Assembly: GCA_948567375.1 (NCBI GenBank)
Contig: OX419756.1
Span: 11,847,001 to 11,911,000, forward strand
Length of the DNA: 64,000 bases
Direction of reading: 5' to 3'
DNA from: Lunularia cruciata
Taxonomy: Eukaryota; Streptophyta; Marchantiopsida; Lunulariales; Lunulariaceae
Shown one piece after another: positions 47,079 through 58,736 of this stretch (position 1 is the stretch's first letter; the number at the start of each line of letters is the position of its first letter). The notes under the pieces were generated by a model. It was not told the origin of the DNA. It worked only from the letters and a program-made list of their open reading frames with translations, and made no database searches. Made by a program: the position numbers and the translations under genes.

Positions 47079-49441
47079 CTAGATCATTGTGCTACACCAC
47101 ACCTCCTCAATTGCCTCTAAGGACTCTTGTGCTGCCTCAAACTTTTCCTTTGGTTCTAGAGTCTCTACTGCCTTATCAAGATGGGCTCTTATGGATAGCA
47201 AGGTTATCATCAAGCTTTCCCTCAACTCCCTAAACTTCTTCTCTATTCCAGTCTTAAGTCCTCAGGCTATCCGCTCCAACTTCTGGTCTTCAAGGGGTTC
47301 CATGAGTATTTTAAATGCCAGCCTAAGATCATGTACTTGCTCTATAGTTGCGGTAGTCCCCATTAACTCCACCATCATCTCTTGTATTATGGTACATACC
47401 TGCTTCACTATGTTTTGGCGTTGGTCCTCCCTTGACCCCTTGACCTATAACCGCACCATCACTTTGCAATCTTTCAAAACCTCAATTGTTGTAGAAGTAA
47501 AAGCTCTTGCGAAGAGGTGAATCTTCTCATGCTTCTCCTCATTTAGGTAGACTTTAGTGGTGATGAGCTCTTGATGCACTACCTTCAAATTTTCCTACAA
47601 GTTCTTCACCATTTCTTGGTACTTTGTGATGCAAAGACCAGTCTCTCTCTTGTAGGTGGTTGCTACTTTTTTACAATTTGCCTTTTGGATGGCCATCAAT
47701 GCTTGGTCAGTCATCAATTGCCTCACCTGCACTTCAAATTTTAGGATCCACTCTTTGGATTTACCTTTCTTTGGCTGCCAACTTCCAACGATCCTCTTAT
47801 GTTTTCCAAAGAGTCTCAAATTAACTCACCACTAAATGGTTCTCCTCTTCAATTGCTTGCAAAGAACTTTGCAAAGTGGTCAATTCCTTCTCAAATTTGC
47901 CTATCTGCGTGGTCTTCATCTGCTTGCTCTTCCTCTATTCTTCATGTGTGGTCTTCAACACATCTAACTCTTCTTGCAAGGCAATCTACTTCATACCTTG
48001 CTTCTTTTGTTCTTCACAAAGAGAGAGAAATTCACTCTTCAAGGCAACCACCTTGACCTTGTGCTGCTCTAACTAGGAATGCATCTTGGTCACCACAGTG
48101 AGCAGCCAAATACTTGTGGATGGTTCTTCTCATAGGTTGGATAACGAGCATCCAAGACCATCATCAACAGCAGCAAGATGGCATGAGTAAAATTTACCTT
48201 GGGCATTTCCTGAATAACAAAGTGCTCATCTTCACTGGTCAACTTTCTTCCTACAACTACAGATATGTTGGTGTCTTTGTGTGGTGGTACTTGTGATGGT
48301 ACCTCTGCTTTCTTTGAAGTATCTTCTTCATCATCTGCAGCAAAGTCACCTTCATGTCCCAACTGTTGAATTGGTATCTTCTTGGGTTCCTTTGGTGAGT
48401 AGGATTTGGGGTTGAGAATTTTGTTGATTCCCTAGACATTGGCATTTCCAAGGTACTCTCCTTCTTGGCTCTTGACATCTTCCTCTTCTTGCGGTTCCTC
48501 CTATGCCTCTTCTTGGTCAAGATCCATCTCATGCACCTCCAAAGGCTTCTCTTCTTCTTCCTTGGGTTGGGGATCTTCATCTTCATATGACTCCTTGATA
48601 GCTTGAAGTTTCTTTGCCTTCTTCAAATAGTAGAATTGTTGATGGTGGGGGTAGTATGGAACTTGTGCTTCTTTTCCTTCTACATTGGACTCACAAATTG
48701 ACCAATCTTTTGAGACTTCTCATCTGCTTCCCTCATGAGCTCCATTTGGTACATGCCTTTGGGATCTTCTTCCACGTAGGAAGGGGACACTTTCTGGCCC
48801 AAAAATTTGATCTTCTCTTCCTTGGTGAGCAATCCATGGCTGATGTGGAAATGTACCATGAATGGCATTAGGTAATGAGGTCCAGGTTCATCCAACACAT
48901 TGTACATATTTTGCAAATGGGCATGGAAGATTTATCCCCAATCAGTTGGTCCATTAGAAAATAGGAACTTGAAGAAGGCTAATTCATGAGGTAAGTTGTG
49001 TGATGGGGCTTGAAGATCATCAAAGCTCTAGAAATTTCCCTTCAAATAGAGTTCTTCTAATTGACCACCAACCAGCCATTGGTGGGATGCTTGTCATGCA
49101 CAAAGCCCTTATCAATCCTTGCCTTCATCTTGCTATTGATATGAACTGCTAATCAAAGGTGTAACCCCTACTACCCTCGGTTCTCTCCCCAATGTCTTCC
49201 TCTAATGGAAGGATGTCCATTCTCTCACATTTGCCCTTAACACACCTGATACTACTTTCATCAACCTTTGAAGTTCTAGAGCCAATACACCCAAAGTATA
49301 CTCCCAATTCCACAAAAGAAAGCTAACCAGCAACCTCTGCAATGTCACTTGTCTAGCCATTATTTCCCAAGGATCCACTGCTGGGGTCTTCAAGTTCAAC
49401 ATGCTCTTAGTAATCCAAAGGGAGGTGGTCTTCACTATCAT
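47079..49441 (-). pseudogene. decayed long coiled-coil ORF
   Basis: The minus strand reads as one long protein with few frame changes but many single stops. Order: a globular N-terminal part (49202-49441, 48680-48916), an acidic/basic repetitive part rich in Glu, Lys and Pro (48257-48586), then about 330 residues of heptad-type coiled coil (about 48080-47090, for example QALMAIQKANCKKVATTYKR). Several stops are TAG or TAA where a Gln would fit the coiled coil. No enzymatic domain is visible. An accessory or gag-like ORF of a non-autonomous retroelement is likely. Confidence 0.45.
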
Positions 49442-50250
49442 TCTAGTATTCTATCCTCCTCACAAATAGACTCTTGATTTTCTCTCTACTCACTCAGATT
49501 GCAAGAAGTAAAAGCTTGTGAAGAGTAGTAGAGGTGGGTGGCTAAAGCTGGAGCGCACTCCAAAAACTTCAATATATGCTGGAATTGTCTGGACAATCAG
49601 CATGGAAGTAGAAAATACCCCCTTAAAGACTATACATGAAGCAAACTTCCACCTTAAGGAAATAGTCCAAGACACTACAGAAGAGTCTTGTTGAGGAAGG
49701 CTAAGGAATTGTGAAACTTATCAGATGCAGAAATCTCAAGTTTATTGAGTCCCCCACCAAATTGCTTGCAATGGTCTTCAGTTGCCCGTCACTCTCCACT
49801 CGTGCGTGAGCCATCTTGGAGGTGCTATTTTCATGTTCTTGAAAGCTCTGTACAGTTGTTCTGTCTTCACCTAAGATTTTTCTCACTTGTACCAAAGCTT
49901 CTCCGCATCTTTGGAAGACAAAGACAAGGGTACAGAGAGGCTCTTTAGATGGATGTTATGGGGCAAAAGGATATACAAAGACCAATGTATTAGGAATATT
50001 TGTATTGTTTGAATGCACAGTCTTGCAAGTCAGGCAAGCAAACCTCTATCGCCAAAAGGATGTCAAAGATCATAGTGGGAAAGAGCATTTGTTGGGAGTA
50101 TAACGGCCTCTAGCATTGTCAGCTATATGTGTATTGAAGGACACATTCCTTCCAATCTTCTAATTCTTGGAGCTGATATACCACAAATATATAGAGCAAT
50201 GGCTGAATACCCAAAACTGTGCAGGAATGGTAGGGAGGATACATATTGCA
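49442..50250. other. no gene recognised
   Basis: Only short overlapping frames on both strands; no repeat or LTR end seen. Confidence 0.4.
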
Positions 50251-50259
50251 CTCTACAAC

Positions 50260-51060
50260 TACAAGGTAATGCAGAATAAATGAAGAAGGATGTAGAGCAG
50301 TTGAAAGGGAAGCTGAGAGAGAGCAAGAATGTAGATATCAGATTAGCGGAGAGGGCTAGGAGGTGAACAAAGAAAGCAAAGATCATGCGAGTGTGCTATA
50401 GGAAAAGCTTCTTCAGCTCAAAAGTATAGAGGAGAAGATGGATCATGTTTGGGTGAAAAGTACGGTTAGTAGAGGGTCGCCAAGACCCCCATGTTTTTTA
50501 GTTCATGAAGGAAGACAAGTAAGAAGATTAAGAGGGAAGAGGAGTGTCAAGAGATTGACGAACTGAAGATGAAGGCCAAGACTGAACGTCATCAAGTCCC
50601 ATGTACAAAGGATGAAGGATTAGCTGCGGTGAAGGAAGAGCTCAAACTAGCCAACCTTTGGATTTGGGAATTAAAAGGGAAGATTACAATAGATCAAGTG
50701 GGGGTCATAGGACCTTTGTATCTTGTAACTGTTTGTACAATTGCTGTAAGAGTAGTTCCAAAAGTAGTCGAGGGTCCCTTTGGAGCAATTCCAGTGGAAA
50801 TTACTCAATCCAAAAGACAGATTCCTTTCACAAAAGAAACCTCCACTAGATTAGTGTGCAACCCATGGTGAACAGCAATAAAGAGAAGAAATCAAAGAAT
50901 ATATAAGTTTATACTTTATGAATAAGAGCTAAAGGAGTTGAAGAAGCAGTTGAAGAAGATAAAAGAGTATTGCTCTTTGGTAAGTCCACAGAGCAAAATG
51001 TGGGAAGAAATGCCAATAGAATTAGGAGATGGGGTATAGAGAGAATCTACAACTAGAATT
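50260..51060 (+). pseudogene. decayed coiled-coil coding region, plus strand
   Basis: Lys/Glu/Leu-rich text with stops at about 50270-50450, then an open piece 50569-50871 that starts charged and becomes hydrophobic, then a Lys/Leu-rich end with LKELKKQLKKIKEY near 50930. No domain recognised. The following LTR-like segment suggests the 3' end of a retroelement. Confidence 0.3.
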
Positions 51061-51540
51061 AGTAGATATATAGGTTAGACGCAATAGTCAATTGCTTGCC
51101 AAGCAAGCAGACTTTATAGGTTTGTAGTTAGACTGTTTTGCTATTCTGTACCTATACGAAGGAACCATTTTCCTTTGTAGCTCATTAGTTCAGATTTAGT
51201 AGTTTGTTTATAATTAGTTTGTTCAGTTTAAGTAGTTTGTAGTAGTTCGACAAGTTACTTAGTGTAACCAATTACAAGTTAGCTTTGATATTTAAGTTCT
51301 TAAATCTTATAGTTATATTATTCAAAGGTCAATAAAGCAAATGAGAGAATTTCTTGTTATTTCTAATTCCTTATGAAGTTGTGTGATGAATCGTTGTGAA
51401 TGATGAACCTTAGTTTTGAAGTTATTATGAGGAATTGATACCTTGTGTATTTGATCCTTGATACCTGCTGTAATCTTCTTGAAATAATGCCTTGACAGTG
51501 CTTTGGGGTTTTGTAATGTTGAAAATAATCAAAAGAATGC
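51060..51540 (+). repeat. LTR-like segment with polyadenylation signal
   Basis: T-rich repetitive words (agtagtttg, tagtttgtt) lead to caataaagcaaatgag (aataaa at about 51330), then to untranslated-looking DNA. It marks the border between the transposon block and the low-repeat island. No partner LTR was found in the window. Confidence 0.35.
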
Positions 51541-51834
51541 ATACGAAGACAACCTCCTTCGAAGGATTCATTCCCTTAAGACGATTCTACAAGACAAATA
51601 TACTTATGCGAAGAACTTTGGTCATGGTATGGTGCATGTAAGAACGTAAGCCTTTCACGTCTCACACTTGAACCAGCAGGTTCAGATTGAGCATCTAGGT
51701 AACATTCCAAGGATTATTCAGTAGAAGAAGCCACCGATTTAAAATTCACAGGACAATCATTTTTAGAATAGGCGTCTACCAAGAAGCAATGTACTAAATG
51801 GAGTTTAGGGCAAAACCCCTTTAGGAAAATTCAG

Positions 51835-52116
51835 TCACTTGATGGTCATGGTGTTGTCATGGCTACTGACCATGATACCAGATCCTGAATTCACCTCTAG
51901 TGTCCGGAATGAAATATAGGAGCTTGATGCCCTCGGAAGGAAAACTTCGAAGGTTGATGACAAAGACTTTACCACCGGCCCGTGGAGATGGTAGTGGTTG
52001 TGATTCGTGAAGCTTTTAACTCCGCAAGTATTCATTGTTGATTTAAACACTCTTGATCGAGGATAAGGATGGGTCTCATGGGTAACGGCCATAACAGTCA
52101 TATTCATACCTGACAC
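51835..52116 (-). pseudogene. 93-residue frame, possible detached polyphenol oxidase C-terminal piece
   Basis: The frame lies 3' of the polyphenol oxidase remnant at 52795-52925, on the same strand. Its middle, KSFTNHNHYHLHGPVVKS, has the spacing of Phe, Asn and His/Gly seen in the KFDV C-terminal domain of plant polyphenol oxidases, and a beta-type tail follows (SYISFRTLEVNSGSGIMVSS). The first quarter overlaps the duplicated segment. This assignment is an inference from position plus a short pattern. An unrelated chance frame is the alternative. Confidence 0.25.
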
Positions 52117-52925
52117 GATAAAGAAGTCTGCACGCGTCCAGATAGTTACAGAAGTCGTAAATTCAATTCGCCCGGTATGTCTTTAGGACTTTAGATCACG
52201 GACAGAAGTTCTATGCCGAAGCACATGATGTCTTCTTGCTTTCACAAATACTCTACGAAAACTTTACATAGAAAATAAGACTAAGCGTGCCTCCCGAAAC
52301 TTTTCATATAACAACAGCTTCGAAGATGTTAGGAAGCATTCGATGCAATACGTAATATAAACTGTAATTCTTTATCAGAAACAAATACACAAGACTTAAG
52401 GCTGAATCGGAACAAACTCCTTGCATTTCCTGTTTAACGTTTCCGAATACAAGACCGAATCAAGAGTGTAACAGGATCTTAAGCTTATTTATCGTTTGAA
52501 TCAACCGAGTGCATTCTGGTCCTCTGAATTGGATATAAATCTCCAATTCAGTATGTATGTAACTAACCGCTAAAGAATCTTAAATCAATTTCTATGCTCA
52601 GATCCTGCTATCAATCGACTGCGACGCAATGTGTGTTCTTTAATTCTCCGACTAAACTATGTCCATCGCAATAATTATTTAGATCTAATCCTTGGTACTC
52701 CACTCATCAATTCATGTCGCATTGTTGCATATCTGATTATGGAATACCTTGAAGTAGATCATGATCACAAGGCATAGAACAGAGTTGTCGAGAATGAACG
52801 TCAACAGATCTGAATGAGCCTGTAGATGAAGGGGTGCTAGCATTCGTGTCTGGATTTAGTTGATGCAGTTGATCCACACAGCGTCCTTCACTTTCTCATA
52901 TGTTAACCCCCATTCCTTAGTACAG
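52066..52925 (-). repeat. duplicated polyphenol oxidase 3' segment, copy B
   Basis: Matches 55329-56290 in the same orientation (gacacgataaagaa, gatgttaggaagcattcgatgcaata, tgatcacaaggcatagaacagagtt and more). Copy B is more diverged near its gene end. Confidence 0.88.
52795..52925 (-). pseudogene. polyphenol oxidase remnant (end of DWL region)
   Basis: Minus-strand text EWGLTYEKVKDAVWIN equals FGYTYEKVNDSVWIN of the intact gene, residues about 378-391. After it the frame differs by an insertion of about ten bases and a stop. Upstream, homology stops near 52925, so all copper sites are absent. Confidence 0.8.
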
Positions 52926-52929
52926 AAAA

Positions 52930-55328
52930 CCTGTCACTGTACGTGACATGTTAGTAACCAAAGGATTCATAGTCAGGCTCACTACATACTTCTCGATGCC
53001 TGTAAAGTGCTAGGGTAGTAACTTGGTTTTCTCTCACACTGACGTTCGAGATCGCCGCTACCAACTGGTGACGATACTGAACTGAGTTGCCACAAACCAA
53101 GTAATTTAAGAATTTGATGTTACCAAATTGCGATAACTGTACTTGGGCTGCATTTAGTCCCAGTATCAAAATGTGAGCAGGTGTAAAAGCAAGGAAAAAT
53201 GAACGTACTTTGGTACTTCCACCAAAACATAGGGAAGTACTCATATGATGAAATCCAAAAACCTAACAATTTTACTTAAATAAGAAATTTTTGTTCATAG
53301 GATCCACCTAAGATCTTCAACGTTGTAATGCGGCGCTGCAATGTAGAATACGTTTACATCTTACCTAAGTAACGCTCAACAAATGACGCCTACCACACCA
53401 TTTGCTAAGAGGAGCTGAGAGGAGGTAAATTCTCTGTTGGCTTGGATTATTACAAACCAAGGTTTTTTCAAGGTAAATCGTACTTCAGTAGCCTTTTGAA
53501 TGGTTGCTGGAAATGGGATGTTCTTTTCTCAAACGTTTACGTGATATCTCTTCTTTCAAGCATGTGATAGGACCTGACCAGTATCTATACATTATTAGCA
53601 GTTCAAGAACTTCTACAAATAATATACTCTTACAGGGAACATGTGCCGGTGGCAGAATCCTCAATCAAGAAAGGCAACCGTGATACTTTCTGAATTTGCT
53701 GTTATCTTCCATGTTACGATTTTGGAATCGGACCGGAGAGAGTGAAGATCCTCAACAATGATACGAATGCCCACATATTTGTTACTACTAAAATCTGCAT
53801 CTGTCACTAGAAATAAATAGCTGCGTAGTACATACGATTTGCCCCTTTCAACTCTCATAGTCTATTTGTCCACTACAGCACAGCTGTTCGGATCTATATC
53901 CCTTTTCACATGCAGTTCACATGTAGATGATGGTATATTGCTTTCATTACTTCATTGGTTTCATTACTCGTCGCGATGTTCCAAACTCTCTGCCGACACC
54001 AAAGTTCATCGCTTTTTCACTCACTGGCGTTGGAACCCGCAGATCACATGAGAAACACCTGCTACCAGAAGTTTGTTTTGACGGAGGTGATAGTTAAACG
54101 TGTTTCGCATGCTTAAAATGGGTCTTAGCCCATTTAATCTCTTAGGTTTTAACATTGTACGGCTTGATGAGGCTTTCCATCTTGTTAGCCTGTGCGGGTC
54201 CCTTTTCGTTTAACATGATTTAGAAGTACGAATGAATCTAGACTTCCTTTGTGAAAGATAACAAGTGCAGATACCTAGATTTATAGATATTCTGTGTAGA
54301 TCTATACCTTTAAACATCGGCCTTCGCGCCTACAAAGATAAATTAAGTATTTTTGGCGCTGAAAACAGAGTAGTATACCGTTCGTTGAATCTGCCTAAAA
54401 GGCGGGGAATGAGAGCACAATCAAATGAAGGGAAGCTAGTCTGGTGAGAGGAACTCCCAGTGGTCTGTTATAGAAAGAAGGAACTGGACAAAGGCATACG
54501 TTGCAGCAAAACCAGGTGTACACATCTGTATCTATACTGGAGATATTGCGTTCACGGGAGTACGCAATCTGGCACTAATAGCAATTTGATTATTTCCTTT
54601 AGTGGACTGGTGGGGCTGAGTAGCACATCTGATGGAGTCTGTGGGTCGTACACTCAATAGTGTAAGCGAAATCCCGATCCACGCAGATGAAGCGGCCTAG
54701 ATAAATCAAAACGACTGTACAACCATTGGTCAAGCTTAATCACCATTTTTCTCGACCCCTTCACCGCGAATCAGGGAATAACGATTGAGTGTATCTACTG
54801 GGTTCATCCAGCTTTGAAGAAGCTCATGCTGTTCTGGTCCTGGTGTACCCTCAGCGCAAATCCATGAAAAGCTTATTTGATCGCAGTTGTAGTTAAGATT
54901 AAATAAATCAAGGACAGATCAGTCACGGAGTACTGATCATGATCATGATCTGGAATTGAGGAGGGCATACACTTAAAAAGGGTCCGTTACAAGGCCTGCT
55001 ATCTTCTCGATCATGAGCATCAACTAATTCGAATTTCTCTCCATCCTTCTTTGGACTGCAGATTCAATGAAGTGAGTAGAATGGACATATTGGTTATGTA
55101 TAGTTACTAAAAGAAGTGGATGCTCGTAATAAAACAGAAGTGCAAAACAGTTGAGCAGAAAACTCTGGACAGAGCCGTTCTAGCATCAATTTTAATCTTG
55201 CTAGTCTCGGAAGGCGCTTGGAGCCATGGCATATGTGGGTTTACTTGCTCTCAACATTTGGTTTGAGTGGAGGGCTGATTTCCAACCAGACAACGCTAGA
55301 CACAAGTCACCGAAGCCCTGCTAGGGGA
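52930..55328. other. low-repeat DNA without recognised gene
   Basis: Two minus frames deserve mention but carry no recognised domain: 52951-53244 (97 residues) and 53661-53858 (65 residues, beta-rich). Neither has a partner exon that I can connect. Plus frames here are short. No LTR end or tandem repeat was noticed. Confidence 0.4.
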
Positions 55329-56290
55329 TCTCATGGGTATCGGTCACAACACTCATACGCACTTGACACGATAAAGAACCCTGCACGCGCTAAACAGTCA
55401 CGGATCTGGTAGATTAAATTCGCCCCATATCTCACTCTATTCAACTGTAGATCACGGACAGAAGTCCTATTGCCATAGCAAAACAGTCTGATTTTCTCTC
55501 TGCAGCACAGCCCTTTCGATCTGTTTGCACTTTGATGCGCATACCATGTCCCCTTGCTTTCAGAAGTTACTCCGTGAAAAGGAAATAAAGACCCAGAATA
55601 AAGACTAAGCATGCCTCCTGAAATTTTTGTATAACAAGAGTCTCGAAGATGTTAGGAAGCATTCGATGCAATAATGATGTCAACTGCGATTCATTTTCAG
55701 AACCAAATGCTCAGAACTTAAGGCTGACTCGGATCAAACTCCTTCCATTTTTCCCCTTCAACGTTCCCGGAATACGAGACCGAATCACCAATGACAGGAT
55801 CTTAAGCTTGATTTATTATTCTTGAATCAACGGAGAGCACTCTGCTCCTCTGAATTTAATCACCATCTCTCCTAGTACCATATGTATCTAATTGCTAAAG
55901 AATCTTGAATCAATCTCTATGCTCAGATTTCGGCTGTTCACTCCCTGCGACGCAATGTGCGTTCTTCGATTCCCCTACTCAACTATGTCAATCGCCAAAA
56001 GCTATTTAGAACTCCTCCTCGGATCTCCACTTACAATTTCATGTGGTAATGTCGCATATCTAATTATGGAAACCCTCGAAGTGGATCATGATCATAAGGC
56101 ATAGAACAGAGTTATTTAAGCTCATACTCTGTTCCATCTTGTCGGGAAATGAACCTCAGCCGGCCTGAATGAGCCTGGAGAGGAAGGGGTGCTAGAATTC
56201 GTGGCTGGGTTGTAGTTGATCCACACGGAGTCGTTCACTTTCTCATATGTGTACCCGAATTCTTCCATGTTTTGAGCATCTTTCACTTTA
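55329..56290 (-). repeat. duplicated polyphenol oxidase 3' segment, copy A
   Basis: Covers the last 170 coding bases and about 790 bases of 3' flank of the intact gene, and matches copy B at 52066-52925. The match ends sharply at about 55329 (gggtctcatggg in B, gggatctcatggg in A). Confidence 0.88.
55812..55817 (-). terminator. polyadenylation signal candidate
   Basis: AATAAA on the minus strand about 305 bases after the stop codon of the polyphenol oxidase gene. This is a motif match only. Confidence 0.35.
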
Positions 56291-57390
56291 ACTCTCCTCA
56301 GAGTCGCGGTTTCATCGAAGAAAAGAAATTCGGCTTCTAGATAATCTGGGTCCAAGTAATCAACTCGTTCTCCACCGGGCAACTTGTACCACAGGTCCCA
56401 CAGCCTGTCGACATTCGCGTGATGAGCGTAGAAAACAGGGTCCGAAGCGGAGGTTTCCACCACCGTCATAGCATTTCCGATCCACCAGTGGATGCCCACG
56501 TGACCCATAACTTCCAAAGATCCGGCACCAGTGAGCGGATCGAGAACCTGGGAGTCTCCCATTCTATAGGTTCTGCCCATGAATCCCCTTGTGTTATTTC
56601 CCAACACCATCATACTTTGGTGCATATAGGCCACGTTCCTGGGCTCTACAACTTCTGCAGGGCGAGTTGGAGGGTCAAATCGCTCCTCGGGGAGAATTGC
56701 AAGGTCAGCAGGTAAGCCAGGAATTTGTGTCCTGACCGAGCGATTCATATATTGCGCTGTCGTGGAGATATTGTACATCTCTGGAAGAAGGTGACCAGCC
56801 TTGTAGCAGCCGCCGTGAGCTCCTCTTGGCTTGGGTGCAGTGACGCCGTTGTCCCAATTCCAGAAGTGAAGGGTGAAATCAGTGTCATTGAGCACATGCT
56901 GAAGAATTCTCTCGTGGAAGTACACGAAGTATCGGTGCCATGGGTAGAAGAACCAACTGAAGTGGATGTCGATGGTAATATTACCGGTGCCTGGTTGAAT
57001 GAAGCCTCCTGCACCGTAGGCGCAATGGAGTTTGTTTTGCTGTGCTAGAGAGCGTGGATCGTCCTCGGGAAGACTCCGCAGAATACCGTAGGCTCTATCC
57101 AATTTCTCAGTATAGACTTTCAGCTCCTCACCAGTTAAGCATTGGAGAGCTTTCCGCACTTTGAGAGGTGTAGAGAAATCTCTCTTGGGACAGAAATCGA
57201 CAATCTCACCGTTGTAGTCAGGTGGGCAGCACTGATGAGTTTTGTTGTTGGAAAAAGCAGGAATACAGCCATCGAAGGTAATCTTAATCGGCGCAGACTC
57301 AGCAGATGGTGCTAAGATCATAACGTATGGAAGGAAAACCAGCAACTGTGTGTAGAGCAAGGGTATCCAGGATTTGACGTGAGTGCCCAT
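56122..57390 (-). CDS. polyphenol oxidase (tyrosinase family), secreted type, no KFDV domain
   Basis: Type-3 copper enzyme that oxidises phenols to quinones with O2. One uninterrupted frame of 422 residues. A hydrophobic signal peptide (about 1-33) replaces the usual plastid transit peptide. Eight N-glycosylation sequons (N137, 168, 207, 216, 265, 386, 398 among them) also favour the secretory route (wall or vacuole). CuA ligands are H122, H143 and H152 (PWHRY); CuB ligands are H297, H301 and H324 (HHANVDRLW). The usual HCAYC thioether Cys is Gly126 (HCAYGAGGF). A DWL-type domain follows at about 343-395 (DPDYL). The protein ends at 422, so the roughly 140-residue KFDV shield domain is absent. 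N-terminal cysteines 42, 54, 55 and 67 fit the known disulphides. Start chosen because the signal peptide begins there. Family assignment is secure; activity and substrate are not. Confidence 0.95.
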   Translation of the reverse strand: MGTHVKSWIPLLYTQLLVFLPYVMILAPSAESAPIKITFDGCIPAFSNNKTHQCCPPDYNGEIVDFCPKRDFSTPLKVRKALQCLTGEELKVYTEKLDRAYGILRSLPEDDPRSLAQQNKLHCAYGAGGFIQPGTGNITIDIHFSWFFYPWHRYFVYFHERILQHVLNDTDFTLHFWNWDNGVTAPKPRGAHGGCYKAGHLLPEMYNISTTAQYMNRSVRTQIPGLPADLAILPEERFDPPTRPAEVVEPRNVAYMHQSMMVLGNNTRGFMGRTYRMGDSQVLDPLTGAGSLEVMGHVGIHWWIGNAMTVVETSASDPVFYAHHANVDRLWDLWYKLPGGERVDYLDPDYLEAEFLFFDETATLRRVKVKDAQNMEEFGYTYEKVNDSVWINYNPATNSSTPSSPGSFRPAEVHFPTRWNRV

Positions 57391-58354
57391 TGTATCTGCG
57401 ACGGAGAAATTTTGAGTCTATGAACAGTTACTCTTTGCTTCAGTCGTAGGTGAGAAAGTGATATTCAGTATCCTGACGTATCACCACTGTTCAGGAAGCC
57501 GTCGATGTGTTTAACACAAGCCCCAGGCAAATAGTAACAAAAAGGTACCACCTCCCAAAGGACTTGCATGTGCAGATGGACTTGACGAAATGTCAGGAAA
57601 ACATAAATGCCTGCGATGATAACTGATGAGAGAGGCACGAGTGATCTGAGCTTTATAGTCTCCGTATAGAACTCGAGTGCTGAACATAGAATGACTAGCT
57701 AGCTGACTGAGACCTCTACGCACTCCGAAGTCAAACCATCGTTAACTCGGACTGTGCATCCTATAGAACTTTTTCGTTTGACGTCAGACCTACAGTATCA
57801 ACTCTAGATTATCCTTGTATACGCCGGTCGGTTGGTAATAGTATAGTAGGGAAGTTCCCCTTCATCAGCAGAGACTCAGCGACATGAATCGAGGTGTGAT
57901 ACTCTGAGGATCTCTGTTGAAGTCCTTCGGCTTCTTTGGGACGTAATTTTTGGTTCTTTCCACAGTGCACTCAACACGAATCTAATGTTCAGTTTACTTT
58001 CCCAGCCTTTTGTCTCGTTCTGTCTTACAGGAATTTTCCCAGTTACCTACGCATCCGAGTGAAAACCCTAAACCACCCTTGGTCTAGTCACACTTATATC
58101 GCTTTGACTCCTTCCATTCTTATCATAGTAGCCACCCGAAAGTCGAGTCTATTGTTTGAGTTTTGAGAACTATGACTCACAGGTATAAACAAGGTCCTAT
58201 CCCAAGGTTTTCTAACCGACCAATATTCTTTTTTATCCTATTCAGACACAATATTCTATGTTGTGCTTCAGACCAAGCAATCAGTGATCCTTGACCCTAC
58301 ACATAAGAAAGAACTTTGACTGTAAGTGAGTTTAGACTACGAAGAAACCATCAC
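57391..58354 (-). promoter_or_regulatory. upstream region of the polyphenol oxidase gene
   Basis: About 960 bases separate the ATG from the start of arm 2. It holds the TATA box at 57651-57658 and no recognised gene. An AT-rich part with short open frames (57936-58166) lies farther up. No palindromic or tandem operator-like element was identified. Confidence 0.45.
57651..57658 (-). promoter_or_regulatory. TATA box of the polyphenol oxidase gene
   Basis: CTATAAAG on the minus strand, about 260 bases before the ATG. It predicts a leader of roughly 230 bases. Confidence 0.5.
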
Positions 58355-58736
58355 TCTGCTATTAGATGCTTAGGCAGGCACAAGAAGAAGCTAACGAAGA
58401 TGAGTTATATATTTCGAATTGGTTACATATTTTTCGTGACCTTCACTAAGAAGTCGGCGTCCTCCACAAAGTTGAACAAGTTTCCATCTCTGGTCGCAGA
58501 TACAATGGCGCCTGATGGGAGATTCTTGCTGCCCGTAGTTTCACCATACCGTTGCTGTTCTGCTGCATTCTATTTGTAACGTGCACGGGTCAGAAATCGG
58601 AGGCATTTCTGATCAGTTCGGCGCGCACCACGTACTTCCAGTGAAGTAATATTTGAAAAAAGTTGGTCTCATCAGATATATCAGAAATTCGTGATCAATG
58701 ATCACCAATCAAGTTTGATCTCACCTGAATACCTGT

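Noticed and set aside
52951-53858. Two minus-strand frames considered as upstream exons of the copy B polyphenol oxidase
   Set aside because: Neither shows a copper-site or polyphenol oxidase motif, and homology to the intact gene stops at about 52925.
56419-57048. Open frames of about 100 residues antisense to the intact polyphenol oxidase gene
   Set aside because: Shadow frames of a well-supported gene; no domain or codon pattern of their own.
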